This document shows positions 40,901 through 50,862 of a stretch of DNA of 64,000 nucleotides, piece by piece; position 1 is the first letter of the stretch; every line of letters starts with the position of its first letter. A model generated the notes under the pieces. The model did no database searches. It worked only from the letters and a program-made list of their open reading frames with translations, and was not told where the DNA came from. A program made the translations under genes and the position numbers. The DNA is from Saprolegnia diclina VS20 (taxonomy: Eukaryota > Oomycota > Saprolegniomycetes > Saprolegniales > Saprolegniaceae). The stretch spans positions 696,028 to 760,027 of the forward strand of contig NW_008246071.1 in the NCBI RefSeq assembly GCF_000281045.1, in the 5' to 3' direction.

Positions 40901-41359
40901 CGACGTCGTAATGACCTGGACTTCCTGCACAAGCGTGGCGGTGGTCGTGACGACCTGCACAGCATCGATGTCTTGGGCAGAGGTCGTGATCGTTTCCACT
41001 TGGTTGGGGCCCGTGAACGTGGACGTCGTGATGGTTTGCACCGCTTGAACACCAGGATTCGGGTCCCAGTCGACCTACAAAGGTGATGAGGTCCCAGCGT
41101 GTCGATGTGACACGGACCGCATAGGCAGAGATGCCAGAGCCGCCATCGGTGACAGGCGGCTGAAAGGCCACGAGCACCGTTTCTTCACTTTGTACAACCA
41201 GCTGGACGCTGGCAGGCGGCGATGGCACTAGTATCACCGTGACCAACGAGGTCGCGCTGGCAACGACGTACCTGTTTGGGCGAGGACGAGCCAGGCAGCG
41301 GTAGTAATCAGAAGCCAGAGGCAGCGGGCTTGGGCGCGGAAGCGCCATGGGACCACCAT
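10912..41359 (-). CDS. Giant secreted multidomain repeat protein (~10,071 aa; FnIII, PA14, filamin-like and GTFTLTF repeats)
   Basis: Six exons: 41359-41272, 41227-41118, 41074-38911, 38862-38698, 38647-12609 (26,039 bp with no stop) and 12561-10912. The five introns are 43-50 bp with GT/AG ends, and their phases all match, giving about 10,071 residues. The start is the first ATG after an in-frame TAG. It opens with a signal peptide (MVVPWRFRAQARC, then LWLLITTAAWLVLAQT), so the protein is probably secreted. About 22 fibronectin III F/G-strand motifs of the YYVRVxAxN type are visible. Three PA14 domains and several filamin-like Ig repeats (IQAKDxxGN) lie in the middle. Dozens of copies of a ~95-residue beta-repeat (EVQxI...GTFTLTFNGQTT...VQxALQALPxIGxVxVTR...GYTWTVTF) fill the rest. 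No transmembrane or GPI-type tail is visible; it ends within a FnIII domain. Probably a surface, adhesion or extracellular-matrix protein (inference). Its 3' end is 40 bp from the convergent DH-PH-FYVE gene. Confidence 0.88.
17000..17880 (-). repeat. Two copies of a CxxC...C...C insert module in the giant protein
   Basis: Two of six copies of a ~65-75 residue module lie here. One begins CPTCATSLQTN and ends PGYSCADF (17000-17190); the other begins CGGCVTALSG and ends PNHGCAGF (17675-17880). Others: 11040-11235 (CLTC), 18440-18660 (CAAC), 28010-28245 (CPAC), 31665-31845 (CTGC). The pattern is CxxC, then ~35-45 residues with a GxxLxVG-type strand, C, ~20 residues, C. Two disulphides are likely in a secreted protein. 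Each copy is embedded within another repeat. Confidence 0.65.
24510..24940 (-). other. PA14 domain 3 of the giant protein
   Basis: Residues ~5412-5556. Motifs are GLVGSYFNNRWLLGDP, DADVNFYWD, GQDYVSVRWAGYLQP, ARLWVNHVLVLDA and AACILSWSSPSQDW. It is closest to copy 1 (shared GQDYVSVRW and LWxNHxLVLD), suggesting an internal duplication of a PA14-plus-filamin block. Confidence 0.85.
28510..28990 (-). other. PA14 domain 2 of the giant protein
   Basis: Residues ~4062-4222. The start is GLRATYFRDSRFL. An insertion with two cysteines (NPCPM, SPCDM) precedes FIWGE, then NFSVVWVGELTPP and VTLSLNGSVVL. It is more divergent than the other two copies: the usual RLWVN is replaced by LSLNG. A filamin-like repeat precedes it (about 29.0-29.3 kb). 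Confidence 0.75.
31270..32890 (-). other. Filamin-like Ig repeats of the giant protein
   Basis: At least three consecutive units carry the filamin/ABP signature: FVIQAKDQMGNNKTVGGD, FTIQAKDTYGNLQSIGGD and FSIYAMDAFGNLR, each ending in G-x-Y-x(2)-x-L/V-like strands (SGQYQVQY, GGKYSVQM, GVYPVSY). Further copies appear near 29.0-29.3, 27.1-27.3 and 26.0-26.1 kb. In the third unit a GTFTLTF-type module and a cysteine module are spliced into the domain. Confidence 0.7.
32900..33325 (-). other. PA14 domain 1 of the giant protein
   Basis: Residues ~2618-2759. Visible hallmarks are GLQSWYYDNYWL at the start, DSNVQFAWG, then GQDYVSVRWWGKLLPP, VRLWLNHSLVLDTW and YLPLQVIDPSVLYYP. PA14 is a beta-barrel found in adhesins, toxins and glycosidases, and often binds carbohydrate. 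Filamin-like Ig repeats follow immediately (to about 31.3 kb). Confidence 0.85.
40890..41050 (-). repeat. Micro-repeats of the EVQ strand motif, N-terminal array
   Basis: Four consecutive units of about 13-17 residues share the pattern [AE]VQxITTSA: AVQTITTS, QVETITTSA, AVQVVTTTA and EVQVITTSA. Only the last is followed by a full GTFTLTF module (here GGGFTLQLDT). A second array of the same kind lies at about 38370-38520. Single strands seem to have multiplied without the rest of the repeat. Confidence 0.7.
41228..41359 (-). other. Signal peptide exon and first intron of the giant gene
   Basis: Exon 1 (41359-41272) encodes 29 residues plus one base and contains only the n-, h- and most of the c-region of a signal peptide. 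A 44-bp intron (41228-41271, gtacgt...ctag) separates it from the first FnIII domain (VPSPPASVQL). A signal peptide isolated on its own small exon is common for secreted eukaryotic proteins. The frame change across this intron explains why the hydrophobic segment is not in the frame that starts at the other ATG (41348). Confidence 0.85.
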
Positions 41360-41768
41360 CGAGGGTCTCGACAACCCACGGATTCTAGTGCACTGCCAAG
41401 CGTCGTCGATCTTTCGTGGCTACAGCGCTTTGATTGGTCCAAACTAAAACCGTAGAAGATCCAGCGCCAGGGATTTAGCCAATCATACGACGCGAGCCTT
41501 CGAAATGCAGTGTACCCACCCAAGCTCTCAACTTCGACTGCACAAGGTGCTCGTTGTCTGCTGCGGAGCTACAACTTTAGGACCTCAGCCGAGGAGTAGC
41601 GCAACCTCCTCTCGTATTGACACGCCCCAATGCACGTTCCCGGTGTGTCCCGATCCGTTTCAAGGGTATCCATCGACAGGGTACCCCAAAAACGATTAGA
41701 TATGGGGTCCCCATAAAACGCCGAGACGAGGGTGGACCCCAGAACACGAGACTTGGCTGCCAACGAGG
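41360..41768. promoter_or_regulatory. Divergent intergenic region between giant gene and DHHC gene
   Basis: This 409-bp region separates the two divergent start codons and should hold both promoters. A CCAAT box (ggaccaatcaaag) lies about 75 bp upstream of the giant gene's ATG. On the other side are a perfect 15-bp palindrome, TATGGGGTCCCCATA at 41701-41715, and a GGGTACCC palindrome at 41679-41686. These could be factor-binding sites, but no function can be assigned. Confidence 0.5.
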
Positions 41769-43435
41769 ATGCTTTTCCTGGCGGCGCTCGTGCTCTTCTT
41801 GGTGACATCGCTGCTTGTTGTTATCGTCGTCTTCTGCGCTAATGACACGAGGTATTGCACTCAACACGCGGCTGCATGTGCACGGCTCGTATTGCGTAGC
41901 GACGGGTTCATGGGACGCCTCCATCGATGGCTGCTCAACGACGTGCCCAATGCACTGAGGTAGCTTTGGTCTCGCCTACGCAGCTGACGTCCCGCTGCTG
42001 TAGCGATGGCATCTTGCGTCTCTGCGGTGAGCGCGCCCACCGCCACGTGGTCGCCACCGTGCAGTATGTGCTCCACGAGCGTAATCCGCTCATGCAGGTA
42101 CAACGCCGTCTTTGCACTTTGAACCGCCGGCCTGTACACCGATGTAGATGGTCTACCTCTTGCTCGTGGGCGGTGGCTACGGCCTCTTTCTGATTTACGG
42201 CCAACCGTTGATTCCCAATGTCTACCTTGCCCCGCACCACACGTACGTCGCCGTCGTGCTCGTTGCCTGCGTCCACATGCGCGCGTAGGATTTGTGTGTT
42301 GTTCCTGGCTACAGCCGCGCTCTGCACCTTTTTCCAGGCCTCTTCCACGTCCGCTGGCATCTTGAACGAGCGTACGTGGCGCGTGCTCGCCTCCTGTCCC
42401 AATATCGCGTAGGCACGTCACGATGGCACGATCATTACCCGTTCGACGGCGTCATGTATAAGAAGGACAACACGTGCAGCACCTGCAAGTGCATCAAGTA
42501 CGCTCTCTTGTCGCTCCAGGCGTGGAGACGATGACCAACTGTATGGTGCAGGGTCGCTCGTTCCAAGCACTGCACGGTGTGCAACGTCTGTGTCCCGCGC
42601 TTTGACCACCGTACGTTGTCGATCATCGGCTTATTGCATGCTGATGCCTCGCGTAGACTGCGGTACGCTCTTCGCAGGCCGATGTGACGGCACGTCATGA
42701 TCACAGGGTGGCTCAATGCGTGCGTGGGCGAGCGCAACTACAAGAGCTTTCTTGCCTTCATCATCGTACCTCATGCTTCTCATCCTGCTCTCTCTTCACG
42801 TTATATGCGAATTAGACCAACGCATGCTTCCTCCTCTACGGCGCCTACGTGCTTACTTGCATCCTGCTCAGCGAAGTCCATTCTTTCATGCAAAGGTGTG
42901 TACAACTTGTCATGCGTCGACTAGGTGGTGACCCTGCAGCTCTTCCAGTCGCAGTTTGTCGACCAGGCAACCGGCGCGCCGACGAACGCGACGACGTTCA
43001 TCGTGTTTCGCTACATGCTTCACATCCATCCGGTCAACATGATGCTTCTCTTCATCTGCGTCGTCATGGGTGCGCGTCATCACTTTGTCTGGCAGGCGAT
43101 GGACAATGTGTCTGTTTTAGGCGCGGCCCTAACCTGCTTTTCGCTCTTCCATTTGCGTCTTGTCGCGCAGAACCGGACGACCAACGAGTTTTTCAAGTAC
43201 GACACGCGCGTGCATCTCCAGTGCGCGAACTCGTGATGCGACCATAGGCAACGCAGCTTGCGCACGGCGACGCGCGACGCGTATACGCTCGAGTCGTTCT
43301 GGGCCAATGTTGCCGAGGTTCCGCGCTTCCAATTCGCATGACGCAACGTTTCGTGCGTAGGTGCTCTTCCCCGTTTGCGACCAGCGCCTCCAAAAGGCGC
43401 TCGACCTCCATCACGCCAAGGCCAAGCAAGAGTAA
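41769..43435 (+). CDS. DHHC-type protein S-palmitoyltransferase (ZDHHC4-like), with 6-nt microexon
   Basis: Twelve exons give 382 residues in frame: 41769-41959, 42004-42097, 42148-42242, 42289-42371, 42413-42497, 42552-42610, 42657-42662, 42707-42765, 42816-42875, 42925-43196, 43248-43317, 43361-43435. The protein starts with a membrane helix (MLFLAALVLFLVTSLL), has a second helix pair, then the cysteine-rich domain: CSTCKCIKVARSKHC, CNVC, RFDHHCGWLNACVGERNY. The catalytic Cys of DHHC comes from a 6-nt exon. Two more helices and the TTxE-like motif (RTTNEFF) follow, then a short FWANVAEVLFP tail like that of other family members. It transfers palmitate to cysteines of target proteins in Golgi/ER or plasma membrane. 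Its end is 23 bp from the convergent protease gene. Confidence 0.85.
42657..42662 (+). other. Six-nucleotide microexon (ACTGCG) encoding the DHHC cysteine
   Basis: Flanked by ...gcgtag upstream and gtacgc... downstream, with introns of 46 bp (42611-42656) and 44 bp (42663-42706). Exon 6 ends CAC C, the microexon supplies AC TGC G, and exon 8 starts GG TGG. Together they read H-C-G-W, completing DHHCGW. Skipping it would delete the catalytic cysteine while keeping frame. Confidence 0.75.
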
Positions 43436-43458
43436 GCAGCAAGCAACAACATGGCATC

Positions 43459-44144
43459 TTACTCGTCAAGGGCCAACGCAGCGACGGTCGATGGCATGGA
43501 CGCGCGCACCGACCGCACGCGCGCCGGCGTTACGTATCCTGTCAACGACTCGGCGGGCGTTGCGCCGTGCGAGACAAACCGGCGACTGATCCACTCGGCC
43601 GTCAAGCACGCATAGATGCCGCAGTCGACGCCGTTGGTTTGCTGGGCACACGCCATGGCTTGGACGGTTGCGGTCGCCGGGTCTTGGCCGAGCGCGAGCA
43701 AGAGGACGCGTGCGAGCTCGTAAGCGCTGTCGATATTGTGGTTGCTGCTCGAGTCATAAAACTCAAACGCGTTGGTCGCTTGACGGTAGACGAGCAGCGC
43801 CCAGTGGGTGCCCTGCGACGCAAAGCTCGATCGGTCGTTCACGGGCAGCAGCACAAGCGCCTTGGTGTGCAGATCGAGGCCATTCGCCAGGTCGGCCAAG
43901 TCCTCGGGGTCGTCACACTAGTAGGTCGTAGCATCGCCATGGTGCATGGGCATCGTCGTACCTGTAGCAGCATGCAGGACGCCACCGCCGGGTCCATGAG
44001 GAGGACATCGTCTGCACCGCCGCACATCTCGTAATGGATCATCGTCAAGTAGAAGTGCACGGCGGCGTCATTGAGCCACTGGTTCCGCGGGAAGAGCGCC
44101 AGGTCCCGCTCGTACAGCTGCGCGTCGTGGAACCGAATGGCCAT
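43459..44144 (-). CDS. SENP8: SENP8/NEDP1-type cysteine protease (C48 family, deneddylase)
   Basis: Two exons, 44144-43962 and 43917-43459, with a 44-bp intron (phase 0), encode 213 residues, the usual length of SENP8. The C48 (Ulp1-like) triad is visible: His in GTHWALLVY, Asp in FEFYDSSS, Cys in QTNGVDCGIYA. The N-terminal QWLNDAAVHFYL matches the substrate-binding region of the family. SENP8 enzymes process NEDD8 precursor and remove NEDD8 from non-cullin targets. A SUMO protease is possible, but the small size and lack of an N-terminal extension favour the NEDD8 type. It is divergent from the 574-residue protein gene, with 203 bp between start codons. Confidence 0.85.
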
Positions 44145-44347
44145 CCCTGGTTTCTTGTGTTAGACGCGAGCATCTGCCGTGTTATACCTATTCAACATAT
44201 TACACTATTGTTGTAATCCGCAGTGCCATAACGTCAAATGCACGGAAATCGTGTGCGACATGCCTTGAATACTGTGATAAATCAATGAACACTATTTATG
44301 AGCAGTTACACATCTCGGTTTCACTCAGCGCAGCGTAACCAGCAAGC

Positions 44348-46525
44348 ATGGACCACGCTCCATCAGCCTTGCAGGCGGTGGCTCTTGCCGCCAAGCAAGA
44401 CGATATCGCTGACGATACCATCCAAGAAGCTCTGCCAGAGACCAAGGAAAAGCCACCTGTGCCGGCGCAACCTGCGGACGACCCGGTCGACGAACTCTTT
44501 GGCAGCGACGATGACCAACCATCCAAACCCGCCGAGCGCGTCCTTGCTCCTCGCCCGACAAGTCTCGTCGACGTTGCCAAAGACGTGAATACTAGTCGGC
44601 CATCATTGCTCCAAGTTGCGCAGCAAGAAGCTTCCCAGCATGCGCCGAGCCTCGTTGCCGTCGCCCGTGACGGCAGCAGTCGCAAGAGCCTCATGGATGT
44701 GGCCGCCGAGTCCGCCGCAGCCACACGGTCGAGCCTTATTGAGGCCGTGGCCAACATACCATCTGCATCCGAGACGCTACTTGGCGTGGCCAAGACGGTG
44801 CAGTTGCAACACCAGTCCACGATCGCGACGGTCCTCGGCAAGGTCGCCGACGACGAACGACGTGCGAGCGACCGGCACATTACAAAGACGCTCCGCGCGG
44901 CCGCGACCGAGGTGACGACGCAGCGTGACGTGGATGCAGGCGCGACGCTAGCGACGGCGGCGGCTGAGGTCCGCGCCGAGCGAGCGTCGTTTGCCTACAA
45001 CCATTCGGACACCAAGGTCGACGTGGCCGTTGACATTCTCGTGCGCCAGCCAACGTTGTCGCCAAAGAAAGCACCGCAACGAGTCGTCGGGTCCGTTGAT
45101 CGCGCTGTCCTCCAAAGCCGTCAGAGCCACGGACTCAAGCACTCGGGGCCGCTCCTCAAATCGCGCAAGGACCAGCTCTCTTCGTACCAGCAGGACCATT
45201 TGACCGCCACGCAAAAGCGACTCTTGTATGCAACGCTCGTCGAGCACAAACCGTCGTCCAAGCGAGGTAGAAACCTAGCACTGCTGACAATTATTGCCAT
45301 ATTTTTATCCAATATCTATGATAGACAACCAAACGCGCATGGTCTATCTCGCAAACTACAAACCATTTTGTCCACTTGGCGCGATGTAGGCGGCGATCGA
45401 GCGCATGGCGACGCCGACCAAGCCAAAGTAGATGTATATTTACATGGATGTACTTTACACTTAAGTGTAGACGCTTGCTCGGGAAAGAAAAATACGCGCG
45501 CGAAGACGACCGCAAGCACTGTCGGTTCAAACCGCGACTCGGCCGCGGGTCGCACGAGTCGGGCGGACGCAGCGACGACGACGATGAGACAGACAACCAA
45601 GACTTTATTCGGCGCATGGAAGCCGCCGAGAAGGCCAAGAATGAGGTAGTATCTGCACTCGCTCGCCAAACCAACTAATGTTGCTATGTATATCTAGTCG
45701 ATTCGGCGCAACCGCGAAGAGCGCGAGTACATTGCCCAACTGGACAAAAAGGTGGTGACGTTCCAACGCTGCGTTGTATTGACGGGTTCTGGACGATCCC
45801 GCAGGAGTGCCCCAAGTGCGGCAACCTCCAGTCCTACTCAGAAGTCAAGCAGAAGCGCAAGCAGTGCCCCAACTGCGGCGTCGCGTACCGGTCCCGCATG
45901 GCGTGGGGCGACGTCGAGTCGGACTTCTTCACGCGTGTCTCGGACTTTGAGTCGCATAAAGCGTCCCGGCGTCAGCAAGTGGCGGCAGCGACGACGCCCG
46001 TCTTTCGCGTGCTGGAGCGCAAAGTGCTCGACCCGCATACGCACACGATCACGACCCAGCGCCTTCGGCCCCTCACCTGGGTAGCCTGGTTCATCCTCTT
46101 CTAGCTGACATCATTGGTGCTAGAACGACGTCGAGGCAGACTTTCTTGGGCGCGTGCAGCTGGACGAGATGAACCGCATTCTGGTACGTTCACCGCCGAA
46201 TTGGCGAAGGGGCAAGTAGTTGCCTGACAACCTGTACATTGGTAGAACCGAGAGGAGCTCGAGCGCGAGTTCTACGGCTTCCTTACGTTTCACCCGAGCA
46301 TTACGCCCCACGCCAAACGCGTAAAACACCATCGGCAACGTCGAGACGACATGACCTGCACATGTAGCTGACGTATGCGCGCTTTGAAGAACGCATGCAG
46401 CGCGACATTGACGACCGAGCGAGTCGTCTCGCGCAGGTACAGCTCGGCACGGATCGAATTTTGATTCATGAACGCGAGGGTAGTATGAGATGCGCGCCAA
46501 GCACGCGCTGTCGTACGATGGGTAG
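44348..46525 (+). CDS. Unrecognised 574-aa protein with PSL-VA repeats and a C-terminal zinc ribbon
   Basis: Ten exons join in frame: 44348-45266, 45325-45341, 45390-45427, 45471-45645, 45698-45751, 45805-46080, 46124-46183, 46246-46320, 46368-46436, 46484-46525. The first exon could be read on without splicing past 45266, but the downstream conserved-looking segments need the introns. Residues ~75-160 hold about seven degenerate ~20-residue repeats with the core [PTK]SL-x2-VA (TSLVDVAK, PSLLQVAQ, PSLVAVAR, KSLMDVAA, SSLIEAVA, TLLGVAK). The region around residues 345-380 is acidic. A zinc ribbon follows (CPKCG near 403 and CPNCG near 425), then a charged helical tail. I do not recognise the family. 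It may be a nucleic-acid or scaffold protein. Its 3' end lies 45 bp from the convergent UGP gene. Confidence 0.72.
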
Positions 46526-46570
46526 CAACAGAGTACGCAAAGAAACGAATGGCTGTATCTCAAGAGGCGG

Positions 46571-48449
<1,879 letters not shown>

Positions 48450-49110
48450 CCTGCGGCTTGGTCGGTCCAAAAGTCAGTGAAGTTGGACGCGATCACGTCG
48501 CCGGATACAAAGCCAGGTGCAAACAGGTGGCGGCTTTTTTATCCGGATGATGGCCAACCGCGCGGGTTGGCGGAGTCGTCGGCAGCGACCTTTGAGGCGA
48601 CCGGCGTAGCCTCCGCAAGCCTCTGTGTAACGAGGAAGCACGCCGAGAGCGCGGTCGCCACTCGATCGAGAACGACCGCGCAAGGCAGAGTCACCCAAGA
48701 GCTAGAGTAGGCGCCACCCATGTCACAGCGCTGCGTTGGTTGCCTCTACAGCGCTCGTACAGTAGGACGCCAGGCGCCGTGCAGTGCCAATGCATCTTTA
48801 TGTCGAGGCGCCTAAACAAGCGCGAATGCATTTTGACCCGAAGTCGATTTACACGTCCACATGATGTCCAAGTGGCAGCTGCATTGCGACGGCGGTCCAA
48901 CTGCGCGAGGATGAACGAGACAGGTTGAACCGGTGGGCAACGCATCTCAATCCGCGCACGGCGCTTCAAATGGTAGCTACTATAGAGTACGAAAGTACTA
49001 GAGATGACGTTCATGGGACTACTTTGTGTTCAAGTTGGGCGAGATTGGTGTCGGAGCTGCATGCTCTTGCTCGTCGCCACCAAAAAGACAATATTGAATG
49101 CAGAGGGGTG
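48450..49110. other. Intergenic, no gene seen
   Basis: This 661-bp space lies between the start of UGP and the end of the PDE12-type gene, both on the minus strand. Open frames of 60-107 codons on either strand overlap without motifs. It should contain the UGP promoter. I see no repeats or structured RNA. Confidence 0.5.
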
Positions 49111-50862
49111 CTATTTCAACGTCGAAGGACTAGTATGGAAGCGAACGTCGGCCACAAGCGAAATGTGGTCGGAGGGAAACACGCTTGACGGCAAGGACTT
49201 TTCATGCCCGGCGACGTCGAGCGAGAAGAAGGGCAGATGACTCGTCGGCGTCAGCGTCTCCGTGTCGACAAGAATGTGGTCCAACGTCCCAATGAACGTG
49301 AATTCGTGGTTCTTGACGAAATGCGTAAACTCGGGCGACCCGCACGCACTGCCGAGGCTCAAATCGTGTGCGAGCGTCTCTGGCATCGTATCCGGCCACG
49401 GCGTCGGCGTCGACCCTTCCTCTGCGCTCCACTGGAACGCCGCAGCTTCTTGCCAATGCCGGTGGTCCGACCCAACGGCCCCGCGCAGGAGAAACTGGGC
49501 GGGAATCGCGTCCGGAAGCGCGTTGAGGTCGCCCGTAATGACGACACTGACTGGCACGCCGTCTCTCGCTTCAATGTCGGCCTTCTTTTGCTCGAGAAAC
49601 CGCGTCATGAGCACCGTCTGGACGAGCCGGACCGCGTCCGCGTCGTGACGGAAGAAGAGGTGCGTGTTGGCCACGAGCACGATGCCAGCGCCATGCACCT
49701 GCCGCAGCAAAAGCACTTGCGCGACGGACGGGACCGTGCCCACTGCGAGCGCGACCTGCGGGTGCGCGCTGAGAAAGTGCTGCAGCGGCGACGTCGACTC
49801 AATGTCCTTGAGGGCGTCTGCAAAGCCTACAACGGTGGCTTCGACAAGCTGCCACTTGGCCGTGTTGTACAAGACGGCGCAGCCTTCGGGCGTCGTGCCT
49901 GCTTTGCCTGCGTAGTGCCCGTCAAAGCCGTGGGCGCGCAAGAGCGGGAGAAAGTACGAGTGGAAGACACCATGGCCCATTTCTTGAGCGCAAATGAGAT
50001 CGGCGCGCGTCTCCAGCATCTCGAGCGCGATGAGCGGCAGCCGGTATTTGTCAAAGAGGATGCCGGGCTGCGCATACGGGTACATGCGATTGTACGCGCG
50101 GTCGGCACGGGCGTACTTGGCATACAAAATGTTGTACGACATGATCCGAAAAGCGCTCGCGTCGTCGGTGTCGGGGGCGGGATGGGCGAGACGCGCGGCG
50201 AACGCCGACCGGTCCGGCGTCGGCACGACGTTCCCGGTTGTCGTCGTTGCAAGCGAGGCGCCGGTGGGCGCAATGCAATTGACCTCGAGGCGACACCCGA
50301 CGTCGTCGCTGGTCGGCGTATACACAAAAGCTGCACCGACAACGGTCCTTTCACTGGTCGACGACACGCGCGTCCACATCCATTGGCACTCGGTTTGGGT
50401 GCAAAATTCGAGCTCGACCGTCGGCACGATCGGGACGCCAACAACGAGGTCGAACTCGGTGACCGACAACGCAAGCAGCGCCGGCTCGTTGAGCACAATG
50501 GCGTACACGTCGTCTTGGATCTGCAATGTCATAGCACGTGGCAAGACATCGCCAAGCGGCAGCGTCGGTGAGAGCGGTGCGCCGTCGCGATCGCGCAGCT
50601 CGATGGTTGTTGTGGCCTTGCCTAGGGCTTCGTGCACTTGCTTGAGCTTGGTCTTCTTGCCTTGCTTGAACTGCTGCTTGGTCATGGGCGGGTGCAAGAG
50701 GCGGTCGATGCGCACGAGAATGCGGCTGAGCTCTTCCGTTGGCTGGCGCACGAGCTGCCGCTCGACGCCCAAGAGCGGAAACTTGAGCGTGATGGCATCG
50801 CTGCCGCGCACGTAGCGCACATGCGCCGTCAGCGGCGACGTCGAAGGACCCGTGCTGGCCAT
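49111..50862 (-). CDS. PDE12: 2'-phosphodiesterase 12-like enzyme (EEP superfamily, CCR4 type)
   Basis: A single open exon of 583 residues from the first in-frame ATG (MASTGPSTS). The frame extends 21 codons further upstream without an ATG until a TGA. The N-terminal ~270 residues form the beta-rich domain seen in PDE12. The EEP catalytic domain follows: FRIMSYNILYAKYAR, ICAQEM (catalytic Glu), ANTHLFF, ITGDLNALPD, GTLDHILVD and FPSDHISLVADV, all active-site blocks present. PDE12 enzymes degrade 2'-5' oligoadenylates and remove poly(A) from mitochondrial RNA. The residues just upstream of the ATG are basic and could be part of a mitochondrial presequence if a 5' exon exists. A CCR4/Angel-type deadenylase is the alternative. 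Confidence 0.85.
   Translation of the reverse strand: MASTGPSTSPLTAHVRYVRGSDAITLKFPLLGVERQLVRQPTEELSRILVRIDRLLHPPMTKQQFKQGKKTKLKQVHEALGKATTTIELRDRDGAPLSPTLPLGDVLPRAMTLQIQDDVYAIVLNEPALLALSVTEFDLVVGVPIVPTVELEFCTQTECQWMWTRVSSTSERTVVGAAFVYTPTSDDVGCRLEVNCIAPTGASLATTTTGNVVPTPDRSAFAARLAHPAPDTDDASAFRIMSYNILYAKYARADRAYNRMYPYAQPGILFDKYRLPLIALEMLETRADLICAQEMGHGVFHSYFLPLLRAHGFDGHYAGKAGTTPEGCAVLYNTAKWQLVEATVVGFADALKDIESTSPLQHFLSAHPQVALAVGTVPSVAQVLLLRQVHGAGIVLVANTHLFFRHDADAVRLVQTVLMTRFLEQKKADIEARDGVPVSVVITGDLNALPDAIPAQFLLRGAVGSDHRHWQEAAAFQWSAEEGSTPTPWPDTMPETLAHDLSLGSACGSPEFTHFVKNHEFTFIGTLDHILVDTETLTPTSHLPFFSLDVAGHEKSLPSSVFPSDHISLVADVRFHTSPSTLK

Noticed and set aside
11000-41000. Tandem repeats considered as CRISPR array or minisatellite
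   Set aside because: Repeats are degenerate at DNA level, ~300 bp long and coding; no short identical repeats with unique spacers.
41308-41348. ATG at 41348 as the giant gene start
   Set aside because: That frame lacks a signal peptide and enters the first intron; the ATG at 41359 gives a classical signal peptide and correct phase.
45267-45649. Unspliced continuation of the 44348 frame to 45649
   Set aside because: It loses the acidic and charged segments that read well in the spliced frame, and all splice phases to 46525 agree.
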